Shown piece after piece: positions 7,658 to 17,181 of a DNA stretch of 64,000 bases (the first letter of the stretch is position 1; each line of letters begins with the position of its first letter). The notes under the pieces are model-generated. The model worked only from the letters and a program-made list of their open reading frames with translations, was not told the DNA's origin and ran no database searches. The position numbers were made by a program, and so were the translations under genes. The DNA is from Agarivorans gilvus (GTDB taxonomy: Bacteria; Pseudomonadota; Gammaproteobacteria; Enterobacterales; Celerinatantimonadaceae), in the NCBI RefSeq assembly GCF_001420915.1, contig NZ_CP013021.1:2139001-2203000 (forward strand), read 5' to 3'.

Positions 7658-8860
7658 ATGGAGAATATTAGTGAAGCGATCGACGTTTTGTCGCAAAGCG
7701 CGAACACTTTATTTATTCTGCTGGGCGCAATCATGGTTCTGGCAATGCATGCGGGCTTTGCTTTTTTAGAAGTCGGAACGGTTCGCCACAAAAACCAAGT
7801 TAACGCCTTAGTAAAGATCATTACCGACTTTGCGTTTTCTGGCTTGGCTTACTTTATTGTGGGTTACTATCTCGCTTACGGTAGCCACTTTTTTAATAGC
7901 GCCGAAATTCTTAGCCAAGGCAATGGCTACGAGTTGGTGAAATTTTTCTTCTTATTGACCTTTGCCGCAGCTATTCCTGCCATTGTCTCTGGTGGTATTG
8001 CTGAGCGAGGAAAATTTTATCCCTTCCTGATCGCTTCATCACTAATTGTAGGACTGGTTTACCCGATCTTTGAAGGCATCATTTGGAACGGCAATTACGG
8101 CTTTCAAGCTTGGTTAGAAGCTCAATTTGGTGCTGCCTTTCACGATTTTGCTGGTTCTGTGGTGGTGCATGCCATGGGTGGCTGGTTAGCGTTAGTGGCA
8201 ATAAAAATATTGGGCGCACGTAAAGGCCGTAAACCCGGTGTTGCCTTTGCTCCTTCCAACATTCCCTTCCTCGCTTTAGGCGCATGGGTACTCACTGTGG
8301 GTTGGTTCGGCTTCAACGTTATGTCTGCCCAAACCATGGATGGAATCAGTGGCTTAGTGGCGGTAAACACACTCATGGCCATGGTAGGCGGAACCATAGT
8401 GGCCTTGCTAATTGGCCGCAACGACCCCGGTTTCGTGCACAATGGTCCCTTAGCGGGATTAGTTGCAGTGTGTGCCGGTTCCGACTTGATGCATCCACTC
8501 GGCGCATTGGTCACCGGAGGCATTGCCGGAGCCTTATTCGTATGGGTATTTACTTGGTTACAGCAACACTCCAAGCTTGATGACGTATTAGGCGTATGGC
8601 CACTGCACGGCCTCTGTGGAGTATGGGGTGGTATTGCTGCTGGTATCTTTGGCAGCCAAGCTTTAGGTGGCTTAGGCGGCGTCTCTTTCGCTAGCCAGTT
8701 AATTGGTAGCTTGTTAGGTGTAGCAATTGCCTTAATTGGCGGTGTGATTGTCTATGGTGCAGTGAATGCGGTAGCTGGGCTGCGTTTGTCTGAAGAAGAT
8801 GAATTCCACGGAGCTGACTTAGCCATTCACAAAATTAGCGCGACCAATAACGACCGCTAA
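7658..8860 (+). CDS. amtB: Ammonium transporter AmtB
   Basis: This 400-residue polytopic protein is an Amt/Rh-family ammonium channel of the inner membrane. Visible motifs include HAGFAFLEVGTVRHKN in the first helix region, DFAGSVVVHAMGGW (with the central pore-region Asp and His), GWFGFN and GVWPLHGLCGVWGG (second pore His). The N terminus lacks a cleaved signal peptide. The usual partner glnK is absent on either side. GGGAG lies about ten bases before the ATG. A sigma-54 type promoter lies upstream and a strong terminator downstream, so it is probably monocistronic. Confidence 0.93.
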   Translation: MENISEAIDVLSQSANTLFILLGAIMVLAMHAGFAFLEVGTVRHKNQVNALVKIITDFAFSGLAYFIVGYYLAYGSHFFNSAEILSQGNGYELVKFFFLLTFAAAIPAIVSGGIAERGKFYPFLIASSLIVGLVYPIFEGIIWNGNYGFQAWLEAQFGAAFHDFAGSVVVHAMGGWLALVAIKILGARKGRKPGVAFAPSNIPFLALGAWVLTVGWFGFNVMSAQTMDGISGLVAVNTLMAMVGGTIVALLIGRNDPGFVHNGPLAGLVAVCAGSDLMHPLGALVTGGIAGALFVWVFTWLQQHSKLDDVLGVWPLHGLCGVWGGIAAGIFGSQALGGLGGVSFASQLIGSLLGVAIALIGGVIVYGAVNAVAGLRLSEEDEFHGADLAIHKISATNNDR

Positions 8861-8865
8861 AACTC

Positions 8866-8894
8866 AAGGCGCTCACCACAAGGGTGAGCGCCTT
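8866..8894. terminator. Bidirectional terminator between amtB and ppx/gppA
   Basis: A perfect 12-bp stem (AAGGCGCTCACC 8866-8877 with GGTGAGCGCCTT 8883-8894) has a five-base loop and is followed on the plus strand by ATTCTT. It separates two convergent genes. Confidence 0.85.
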
Positions 8895-8921
8895 ATTCTT
8901 GCAACCTTCAAATCGCTTGAG

Positions 8922-10427
8922 CTACAACTCGATAATGTCCAAGTTATAATCGATTTGGCTTAAATACTGTTGCTCATTCTCTAAATCAGCTCGAGTGAGT
9001 GGGTTGTTTTGCAGCCACTGCTGCTCCAGCAACAAACTCATTTGCTGTTCAGCCGCTCTAAACTGTATTTCAGGCAAGGCCTGACGACGCTTACCTCGAT
9101 TAAAGATCACCGCCAAACGTAATACTAAACAAGCCTTGAGCAAGGCGCTATTGTCTAATGGAAACTGCTTACTAGGGAAACGCTTACGGTGAGCCAATAC
9201 CAAGGCCGCAAGGTGCTGTTGCTCAATACGAGAGAAACCGGCAAGGTCGACATTCTCTACTATGTAAGCGCCATGCTTGTGATAGTCATTATGCGCTACA
9301 TCCAAGCCCACCAAAAACAACAGCGAAGCCCAAGTGAGCAATTTACTGGTTTCTAACTCATCTAAGTCCCAAGTTTCAGCTACCTGCTTAAGCAACAATT
9401 GGCAAGTATTATCGACTCGCTCACTCAATTGGCTATCTACATGATAACGCTCAGCTAATCGCTGCACGCTGCTAGGCCGAATATCGGTATGCTCTAGGCG
9501 TCCTTTCAATTCATACAACAAACCTTCACGCAAGGCCGATTCGGCAGCGTGCATGGTGTCGATATTTAGGGCTTGGAAAATCGCGTGTAATACCACAACC
9601 CCACCCAAGAACACCGGCTGGCGCTCTTCAGAAAGGCCTTTAAGTGGCAAGTTACACTCACCGGCTTCAAGGTAGCAATTAAGAATGGCTTCTAGGCCTG
9701 CTAGCTGAATATCAGCATCACAGAACTGGTTTTCAGCACAGACTTTAGCCACCGCTTTTATGGTTCCGGAGGCACCAAGGCACTCCTGCCAACCATGATC
9801 AAGATAATCTTCTACCGCTGGAAATAACTGTTGGGAGCAGTACACATTGGCTTTTTCTAGGCGGTTTTTACTAACCCGTCCATTCTTAAAAAATAACTTG
9901 GTAATCGCCACACAGCCCATGTCTAAGCTTTCTTTAAGCTTAAGCTCCATGCCCTCACCTAAGGCGAGTTCAGTGCTGCCACCACCGATATCCACCACTA
10001 AACGCGGCCCATTGGTAGGCGCTTGATAATGAGCAACACCAAGATAGATTAGGCGAGCTTCTTCTTCACCGGAAATGACCTCGACCGGATGACCCAAGCG
10101 CTGCTGGGCGGCCTGCAGAAACACCTCTGAATCGATAATGCTACGTAGGGTCTTAGTGCCCACCACTCGAACACTGCCGGGCTTAAACTCTCTGAGCCGC
10201 TCGCCAAAGCGATCTAAGCAGGCTTGGGCTCGATTCCAAGCGGCGGCGTCTAAACTGCCGTCATCTTGCAAGCCCCAGCCTAAGCGCACCATCTCTTTAA
10301 CTTTATCGCGGATTTTTAGCTCACCATCTTGCCAATCAGCAATAATTAAATGGAAGCTATTACTGCCTAAATCCAATGCAGCCAACTGCTCGGTTTTCGG
10401 ACTCAATAAACGCGACAAATTAAACAT
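8922..10427 (-). CDS. Exopolyphosphatase / guanosine pentaphosphatase (Ppx/GppA)
   Basis: This 501-residue enzyme belongs to the actin-like ASKHA fold. Seen motifs are LAALDLGSNSFHLI (phosphate 1), VVDIGGGSTEL (phosphate 2) and the GEEEARLIY region, followed by a C-terminal HD-like helical region. It hydrolyses inorganic polyphosphate from chain ends and/or pppGpp; sequence alone does not separate Ppx from GppA. No ppk or rhlB neighbour is present. The length is typical of Ppx. It is convergent with amtB, and the next upstream gene, a chemoreceptor, has the same orientation. Confidence 0.88.
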   Translation of the reverse strand: MFNLSRLLSPKTEQLAALDLGSNSFHLIIADWQDGELKIRDKVKEMVRLGWGLQDDGSLDAAAWNRAQACLDRFGERLREFKPGSVRVVGTKTLRSIIDSEVFLQAAQQRLGHPVEVISGEEEARLIYLGVAHYQAPTNGPRLVVDIGGGSTELALGEGMELKLKESLDMGCVAITKLFFKNGRVSKNRLEKANVYCSQQLFPAVEDYLDHGWQECLGASGTIKAVAKVCAENQFCDADIQLAGLEAILNCYLEAGECNLPLKGLSEERQPVFLGGVVVLHAIFQALNIDTMHAAESALREGLLYELKGRLEHTDIRPSSVQRLAERYHVDSQLSERVDNTCQLLLKQVAETWDLDELETSKLLTWASLLFLVGLDVAHNDYHKHGAYIVENVDLAGFSRIEQQHLAALVLAHRKRFPSKQFPLDNSALLKACLVLRLAVIFNRGKRRQALPEIQFRAAEQQMSLLLEQQWLQNNPLTRADLENEQQYLSQIDYNLDIIEL

Positions 10428-10477
10428 ATTTCAACCCTAGTGAAACACCAACAAGAACAACATAAAGTCTAGCTAAT

Positions 10478-12519
10478 TTACTTTAATATAAAGCGTTTTA
10501 ACATAGCTTCGATATCAATTACCTGTTGCTGCAAGGCCTCGCTAGATTGCGCCACCCGCTCAATTTGCTCAAAGTTATCCTCTGCTACCTCGGCAATTAC
10601 GTTTACGTTGCGGGTCACATCACTAGCGACATGATGTTGCTCTTGAGCGGCGACGCTGATCTGATCGGTCATTTCACGCATCTGCGTCATGTTGTTACGA
10701 ATGGTTAAGATGGCCTCACGAGATTTCTCAGCCAACTCTTTTGATTGACTCATTTGTTGGCGACTTGCCGCCATGGCCTCAAACACTTGGCTAGATTCAC
10801 GTTGTAAGGTAGTAATCATTTCTCTCACCGACTCCGTGCTCTTGGTTGTTTGACTGGCTAAGCTACGTACTTCATCGGCCACCACCGCAAAGCCTCGCCC
10901 TTGCTCGCCGGCCCGAGCCGCCTCAATAGCCGCATTTAGAGCCAATAAATTGGTTTTTTCGGCGATGCCATCAATTACCTCAATAATTGAACCAATTTGC
11001 TTGCTCGCCTCGGCCAACTTATCCACCTGGCCAGAGGTACTCTGCAGCGCATCATCCAAACTATCAATCATGTCGATATTTTGGTTCATCACCTGTTGGC
11101 CTTGATCAATATTATCTTCCACCGCTAACGAGAGTTCTCTGCTGCTTTCTGTATTTGCAGCGACCTCTTTAATGGCCGACTCCATTTCGGTAACAGCCGT
11201 AGCCACACTGCTTAACTCTGCTGTTTGTTTATCTAACTTACTTTTCACCACGCTAGACGCCTGGTTGTTACGCTCAGATACTTCACTCAAATGATGAGCC
11301 GCAGTCTGAATTTGGCTAAATACATCTCGAGCTTGTTCAATCATACGATTAATCGCCGCCACCAAAATCGCAAACTCACCCGAATACTTGCCTTGCATGG
11401 TTTTGCTATAATCCCCTCGGCCAGTTTCAGGATCTGCGACTGGGTATGCTCCAAAGGCTTACGAATTAAACTAGCCAACCAATAAGCCACCGCTATGGCA
11501 AATAGAATCACCAAAGGAACCACCACCACAGTGATGGAGCGAGCTTGAGATATTAGTGACTTACCTTGGGCACTCGCCTCTGCACTCTGGCTATTAGCCA
11601 ACTGAACAATATCGGTCACAATCACGTCTAATCCCGCCAATTGCTGGTTAATTTGCGAGGTTTGTAAAAAGATGTTTTCAATAGTCTGTTGGCTAGCAAT
11701 ATAACGCGCCACAATGCCCGTTGGCTGATTAAGCTGGCGGTTAAATTCAGCTAACAGTTCTTGTATTTGCGGATCAGAGAGAGCTTCTACTTCATCTACT
11801 AAAGATGAAAAATCATCATTAAAAACACTATTGTTGTATTGAATTTTTTGTACTAAATCGGCGATTTTGTCCGGTTCGCGAGTATTCACCATATTAGACA
11901 GCAAAAACTCCATTAAACCAAAACGCTCCATGACCAAAGCCAAAATGTCTTCAATGTAAGAGTCTTCGGCAGCAGCCGACGCAACAACCTTGGTCACACT
12001 GCGCTTCATATCTGATAGTTGGAATAAAAACTGGCTTAAATCGTCTCTTACCTTTTGGTCCTGTTCTAAATAAAGGCTTTGCTGCTGAGCCAATTCGCGG
12101 CCCTGAGAGCTAAGGGTATTTTTGACTCGCTCAACGTCATCAAGCTGTGTTTTTAAACCTTGAATATCAAAGGCCTGAGCATGAGCTCCTAGCTCTCTTA
12201 CTAAGCTGTCGAGTGAACTCAAAGCCTGTTCGGCTTGGCCATTTATGCGTTGCAACTCTTCTAGATTTGCCGCATTTTCCAAACCCAACAGTTGGATCCC
12301 CGCGCGTAAGGCTTGGCTGCCAATCTGGTTGGCCAAGAGCTGAGTTTTTGCACTATTCTCTGTTAGCGTATTAAAGCTGGAATTCACCGTTTGAGCGAGT
12401 AAAAAAGCGCCGCCTCCCCCTGCTGCAATCACTAAGGTTAAAATGGCAAAGCCAATATACAATCGGTGAACAACTGAAATATCATTAATTTTTTTCCCCA
12501 ACATACCCGCTACCTTCAC
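10478..12519 (-). pseudogene. Methyl-accepting chemotaxis protein split by a frameshift
   Basis: Two frames together make one chemoreceptor. The upstream frame (12519 to about 11413) gives an N-terminal membrane segment (residues 20-42), a long helical periplasmic sensor region, a second membrane segment (VVVPLVILFAIAVAYWLASL) and the start of HAMP (RKPLEHTQSQILKLAEG). The downstream frame (from about 11412) gives the signalling domain, with the hairpin tip EKTNLLALNAAIEAARAGEQ and GRGFAVVADEVRSLA. One extra G in the G run at 11413-11416 joins them as LAEG-DYSKTMQGKY, giving 680 residues. The ligand is unknown. The break looks like a base-call error; if real, the receptor is dead. Confidence 0.85.
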
Positions 12520-12886
12520 TATAACTCTCTAATTTACCTGTTTTTAAGCCTAGTCAGGTTTCCTTTAATTATCTTTTTTAAAGTCTTGAGAGTGCGAGTT
12601 CACGCACATCCTCACAAGGTCTTTTTAACGCTTAAAGCGAAGCAAAAACGGCTGGAGAAACAAGCTGGAAACCTAATGAAAACTTATATTATTTTTTTCT
12701 AAACTATTGTAGCAAACAACCCTGCTAGAGGCAGTGATTTCGGGGCTTAGTGGCACATTTTTATAGATTTATCACTGAGTAAAAACTCTAATTATCATGC
12801 TTAAACAAGGCTCCGTGGGGAGTTAAATGTTGTATCACCGCAATAGGCATCTACACTGTTGATATAAACCAAGGGAACGCAATTTG
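12520..12886. other. Intergenic region between divergent chemoreceptor and diguanylate cyclase genes
   Basis: This 367-bp AT-rich stretch must hold the promoters of both divergent genes. A small hairpin (CTCC-GTG-GGAG near 12810-12822) is visible. I see no coding sequence, repeat or recognisable operator. Confidence 0.6.
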
Positions 12887-14047
12887 ATGGTAGTTGATGA
12901 GCTAACCTACTTTGTCCTGACCGTGTTACTAACTGTGGTTTCTGCCGCAGTGCTCACCCTCATTCGCATTTTTCACGGTCAGCGCCCCTGTTTAGACTGT
13001 TGGATTGTTGCCTCTTACGCACAAATTGTGGCGTTATTAATTTTGTTACTTCAAGCCACACCTTCCAATAGCAGTTTATTTCTAATGAACAGCTTATTTT
13101 GGGCTTCCTTTATATTAATCGTGGTGGGCCATCACAACTATTTACAGCTTAAACTTAATCGACGCTTCATTAGCCTAGTGATAGTCAGTTATCTAATATT
13201 GAACCTATACTCAACTCTATTTATTAACGATACAGTTCAAAGAGTTAGTATATTTTCCGCAGCAATTGCACTGTGCTGTTTTTATTGTGCCGTATTGTAT
13301 TTTCGCTACTTCCTCAATAACCACAAACCAGCGTTATGGTTGGTCATTGGTTTATATCTATTCTTGGGAATCTGCCTGCTATTACGCATCTACTTTGCTA
13401 GGCAGCAGCAAGATGAATCCCAGCAGCTATTGCTAGGCGCACCAGCACTTTTATCACTGGCTTTGTTTACCGCTAACGCCCTACAAAGTTATGTATTCTA
13501 CTTCTTAATGCACTGGCGACAGATAATTCAACTAGAACAATTGGCCAATTACGATGTCACTGGCGCCATGAGACGCAACTACTTCATAAAGCTCCTCGAC
13601 AAAATGACTCGTCGTGCGCAATTTCGCGGCGCAGAGGTCGCGCTAATCTTCATCGACTTAGATCGTTTTAAGCTAATCAACGATAACTATGGCCATCATA
13701 GTGGTGACTTAGCTTTACAGCACTTTGCTCAAATAGTGATGAACAACCTGCGTGTTGGTGATATCTTTGGCCGCTTTGGCGGCGAAGAATTTGTTATTGC
13801 ACTAAACAATTCCAACACTCAACAAGCCTACGCGCTGGCCAACCGGATCCGCATTCAACTTCACCAACAAGCCTTAGTCACCAATAAAGGAAAAGTGTAC
13901 CTGAGCGCGAGCTTTGGCTTAGCCAGCTACCAACATGAAGGTGACTGCACAGAGTTAATTAAACAAGCCGACTTAGCGATGTATCAGGCTAAATCTCAAG
14001 GCGGAAACAAAGTGATTATTTACACAGCAGAATTAAACCAACAATAG
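12887..14047 (+). CDS. Membrane-anchored GGDEF diguanylate cyclase
   Basis: The N-terminal half holds about six hydrophobic segments (residues 5-215), with no known sensor domain recognised. The C-terminal half is a complete GGDEF domain: FIDLDRFKLINDNYGHHSGD, then GRFGGEEFVIAL. The GGEEF active site and an RxxD allosteric I-site (RVGD, five residues before GGEEF) are both intact, so it should make c-di-GMP with product inhibition. I prefer ATG 12887 over the TTG three bases earlier; AAGGGA lies about ten bases upstream. It probably responds to a membrane or periplasmic signal. Confidence 0.9.
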   Translation: MVVDELTYFVLTVLLTVVSAAVLTLIRIFHGQRPCLDCWIVASYAQIVALLILLLQATPSNSSLFLMNSLFWASFILIVVGHHNYLQLKLNRRFISLVIVSYLILNLYSTLFINDTVQRVSIFSAAIALCCFYCAVLYFRYFLNNHKPALWLVIGLYLFLGICLLLRIYFARQQQDESQQLLLGAPALLSLALFTANALQSYVFYFLMHWRQIIQLEQLANYDVTGAMRRNYFIKLLDKMTRRAQFRGAEVALIFIDLDRFKLINDNYGHHSGDLALQHFAQIVMNNLRVGDIFGRFGGEEFVIALNNSNTQQAYALANRIRIQLHQQALVTNKGKVYLSASFGLASYQHEGDCTELIKQADLAMYQAKSQGGNKVIIYTAELNQQ

Positions 14048-14166
14048 GCTCTAAAGCCGCCTAAACTGACAAAAATTTTTCCTTTACCTAATAGCGTTTT
14101 ATTCTTAATCTTCATGTTCTTCTAGATAGTTACCCTATCCCCGTCGCTGAGAATAAAGGAATAAAC

Positions 14167-15381
14167 ATGACTATAGGTGTCGGTGGCAGCAACGCCAGTG
14201 AACAGCTCGCTCTACTCAGTAATATGTGTAGCGACATTGCCAATATCAGCCTAAGTGAATATCAGCAGCGCCAGCATGATGTTTGCCAAATGATGCAACA
14301 GCAAGGCATAGCCGCGCTCTACCTCAATGCTGGCACCAATCTCTATTACTTTACAGGCTTAAGCTGGAGCGCCAGCGAACGACTGGTGGGCGCCTTACTC
14401 TGTGCTGATGGACAATTACACTACCTAGCACCTTGCTTTGAACAAGATTCAATTAATGACTTCATGTTAATCGACGCCCCCTTTCATGGTTGGCACGAAC
14501 ACCAAAGCCCCTATCTCTTATTCAAGCAACTATGCCAACAATTAGACATTAACGGCACCATCGCCTTAGATGCCAGCGCCGCCTACTTCTTAGTGGATGG
14601 CTTAATTAAAGCCAACCCTGAACAACAGTTTATTAGCGCCGAGCCCTTAACCCAAGCGTGCAGAATGCAAAAATCGGCTAATGAAATAGCTCTAATGCAG
14701 CGAGCCAAAGACATGACCATGGCGGTACAAAAAGCGGCCGCGAAAATCCTACGACCGGGTATCACCACTACTGAAGTAACAGAGTTTATCAATCTGGCCC
14801 ACCAAAAAGTAGGAGCCAGCGGCTCATCTTTTTGCATTGTGTTATTTGGCATTGCTAGCTCTTTTCCTCATGGCGTCAAAGAGGCGCAAACACTAAAAGC
14901 CAACGACTGGGTATTGATAGATACCGGCTGTCTGCTCCATGGCTATAACTCTGATATTACTCGTAGTTATGCTTTTGGTGAGCCAAGTGAGCAACAGCGC
15001 AGAGCTTGGTGCAGTGAACAAAAAGCCCAGCTGGCTGCATTTCGGGCTGCTCAAATCGGCCGTCCTTGCGCCGAAGTAGATAAGGCAGCACGCTTATCCT
15101 TAGCAGAAGATGGCTATGGGCCAGACTACCAACTACCCGGCCTGCCCCATCGCACCGGACACGGTTGTGGCTTAGATATTCACGAAGGGCCCTACTTAGT
15201 TGCCAGCGACCAAACGCCTCTGGCTGAAGGCATGGTATTTAGTAACGAGCCCATGCTGGTACTGCCTGGGCATTTTGGCGTACGCCTAGAAGATCATTTT
15301 TACATGAGCGCCAATGGCCCGGTTTGGTTCACCCAACCTAGCCCAAGTATCGACGACCCCTTTGGCTATCAACAAGCCTAA
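14167..15381 (+). CDS. M24 family metallopeptidase (Xaa-Pro aminopeptidase/dipeptidase-like)
   Basis: This 404-residue cytoplasmic enzyme has a creatinase-like N-terminal domain (about residues 35-165) and a pita-bread M24 domain. The five expected metal ligands are present: Asp252 (VLIDTG), Asp263 (NSDITRS), His332 (HRTGHGCG), Glu361 (SNEPML) and Glu375 (RLEDH). It should cleave X-Pro bonds or a related substrate using two divalent metals. The exact substrate cannot be read from the sequence; creatinase or ectoine-hydrolase-like relatives share this fold. A hairpin follows at 15390-15422. The upstream gene ends 119 bp away, so it probably has its own promoter. Confidence 0.85.
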   Translation: MTIGVGGSNASEQLALLSNMCSDIANISLSEYQQRQHDVCQMMQQQGIAALYLNAGTNLYYFTGLSWSASERLVGALLCADGQLHYLAPCFEQDSINDFMLIDAPFHGWHEHQSPYLLFKQLCQQLDINGTIALDASAAYFLVDGLIKANPEQQFISAEPLTQACRMQKSANEIALMQRAKDMTMAVQKAAAKILRPGITTTEVTEFINLAHQKVGASGSSFCIVLFGIASSFPHGVKEAQTLKANDWVLIDTGCLLHGYNSDITRSYAFGEPSEQQRRAWCSEQKAQLAAFRAAQIGRPCAEVDKAARLSLAEDGYGPDYQLPGLPHRTGHGCGLDIHEGPYLVASDQTPLAEGMVFSNEPMLVLPGHFGVRLEDHFYMSANGPVWFTQPSPSIDDPFGYQQA

Positions 15382-15389
15382 GCCTTGGC

Positions 15390-15422
15390 GAGCACGAGTT
15401 AAGCGAATGCTAGCTCGTGCTC
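15390..15422. terminator. Hairpin between convergent M24 peptidase and HD-GYP genes
   Basis: GAGCACGAG (15390-15398) pairs with CTCGTGCTC (15414-15422), and an inner AGC-GAAT-GCT extends the structure. The minus-strand stop codon (15410-15412) lies in the loop. No T run follows, so it may act only as a weak terminator or as 3'-end protection. Confidence 0.45.
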
Positions 15423-17014
15423 TGGCTATAAGCGCGGCGCAACTCGGGCTCTAGCGCATTAAAAGCCTGCACTAAATTAGGGTCAAAAGCCTTGCCACTT
15501 TGCTCATTAATAATTGCGTAACAGGTATCAAAAGAAAGCTGGGGCGAATCAAATTGCTGCGCCATCAAACTCTCGAAGTGATGCACTAAACTGACAATTC
15601 TCGCCTCTATTGGAATCGCATTACCAGCCAAGCGTTTCGGATAACCTTCACCATCCCAACGCTCATGCTGAGCTACCACAATATTTTTAGCCACCGAGCC
15701 CAATTTAAAGTTACGTAATAATTGGTAACCATTAGTCATAGTGCGTTGCTCAGTAAGCTGTTGCTCGGCGACATTGCTCTCTTCTGTCTTGGAGGGAATA
15801 CTGCAAAAATTGCCTATATCGTGCAGAAAAGCAAACTGATAAATGTCCTCTACTACCTGTTCGTCTAGCTCCATATGTTCGGCGAGCAAACGGGAGAAAT
15901 AGGCTAAGCGTTTAAAGTGTTCATGGGACCAGTTCTGACCACTTTGGTGAAAGTTGTCCATCAATTGGCTCAAACTCTCCAGCAACTTATGGGTTTTGTG
16001 CTGCTGGCGCTGCAAATATAGTTTGCGGCTTATTCGAGCATGTAGCACACAGACTGAGCTGCTTAACAAAACGCTTAGCACCAACATGAGCCACCAAAGC
16101 TTGCTTTCTACTAATACCTTACTGGGCGATAAGTGTTGGGTTAAATAAGGTAAGTAGTCTTGTTTATAAGCCACCAACAAATGAGAGCCACTATGGACAG
16201 ACAGCGCCGCGCTATCTAAATTAATTAACGCGGCTAAATGCTGATTAAAATACAAGCGTTGATGCGCTTGATGATGCAACTGCGACTCATCAAAGTAACT
16301 ATCACAGGGGAGCTCTGCACAATAACGCCGAGCAGAATTAGGATGAAATAAGTACTGCTGCTTGGCGTCAACCACAAACAAGCGTAGTTCCTCAGGTAAA
16401 CTGGCTGCTAAGTTTTCAAGCTCTTGCCGCATATCATAGTTAAACATCAGCGCCCCCAGCATTTGCTGGGTCTTAGGGTCGACAATTTGTTTGGCAATGC
16501 GTAATACCGGACGATGGGGTAGTTCGAGTACGCCGTAATCAACGTTAAGATCCACCTGAGAAAAATAGGTTTGACTTGGCGGCGCAGCAAATAACTCACT
16601 CACGTAATAACGATGTGCTTTATTTTGCAATTCGATACTATTTAAGCGAATTGGACGACCTCCGCGACTCACTAGCTTGAATAGCTCAAGGCCTTCACTA
16701 TCAAGTAAACGGCTCTGCACAACGTTACTATCACTGAGCATTAACTTAGTCAGTAACTCCTCTAATTCCGTATAATCGCCACTCTCTAGACCCTGCCTTA
16801 CCATTGATAAGCCAGCAAAATATTCTAGTTTACGTTGGTCTTCTTGCTCATTAACGGCCAGAGTCGCCGCCAGCGACGCAGCTTGCTGAGCGGCGTTAGA
16901 AGACAAATCATTAACCTGTTGATTTCGATAAGTAATTAGACCTAAACTGGTAAAACCCATCACCACTAAGATAAGGCCTAAACAAAACAGTAAATAATAA
17001 AATAAGCGAGACAT
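15410..17014 (-). CDS. Membrane sensor protein with degenerate HD-GYP domain
   Basis: The 534-residue protein has an N-terminal membrane segment (residues 5-27), a large periplasmic region resembling a Cache sensor (about 30-300), a second membrane segment (about 310-330) and a C-terminal HD-GYP-like domain. HD is kept at His398-Asp399 (LHDIGN, with Asn for the usual Lys) and so is HERWDGEGYP, but the His before the conserved Gly (MTNGYQLL) and the Asp of ADVFDAL (here VHHFESL) are replaced. Intact HD-GYP domains hydrolyse c-di-GMP; this one may have lost some metal ligands and serve as a binding or signalling module. Its promoter lies toward the divergent Nudix gene. Confidence 0.8.
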   Translation of the reverse strand: MSRLFYYLLFCLGLILVVMGFTSLGLITYRNQQVNDLSSNAAQQAASLAATLAVNEQEDQRKLEYFAGLSMVRQGLESGDYTELEELLTKLMLSDSNVVQSRLLDSEGLELFKLVSRGGRPIRLNSIELQNKAHRYYVSELFAAPPSQTYFSQVDLNVDYGVLELPHRPVLRIAKQIVDPKTQQMLGALMFNYDMRQELENLAASLPEELRLFVVDAKQQYLFHPNSARRYCAELPCDSYFDESQLHHQAHQRLYFNQHLAALINLDSAALSVHSGSHLLVAYKQDYLPYLTQHLSPSKVLVESKLWWLMLVLSVLLSSSVCVLHARISRKLYLQRQQHKTHKLLESLSQLMDNFHQSGQNWSHEHFKRLAYFSRLLAEHMELDEQVVEDIYQFAFLHDIGNFCSIPSKTEESNVAEQQLTEQRTMTNGYQLLRNFKLGSVAKNIVVAQHERWDGEGYPKRLAGNAIPIEARIVSLVHHFESLMAQQFDSPQLSFDTCYAIINEQSGKAFDPNLVQAFNALEPELRRAYSQSTS

Positions 17015-17181
17015 CGACCCTGCTCCCTCCCACAGTCCTTGCCTGCAGCATACTTACAATATGTGTCAAGCTAAGCCGACTCGTCAATAATTGATTATTT
17101 TATTTATAATTTTTGCTGGGCTTGCTAAGTGTCAATCCTGAGTTACAGTAGCATTAGAATAAGCCACGCTAAGGAAGCTTA

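Noticed and set aside
8140..8574. 144-residue open frame opposite amtB
   Set aside because: It is a shadow of the amtB coding sequence with an atypical Thr/Pro-rich composition.
11341..11440. Programmed frameshift in the chemoreceptor gene
   Set aside because: No slippery heptamer with a downstream structure was seen, and the defect type matches that in ftsY.
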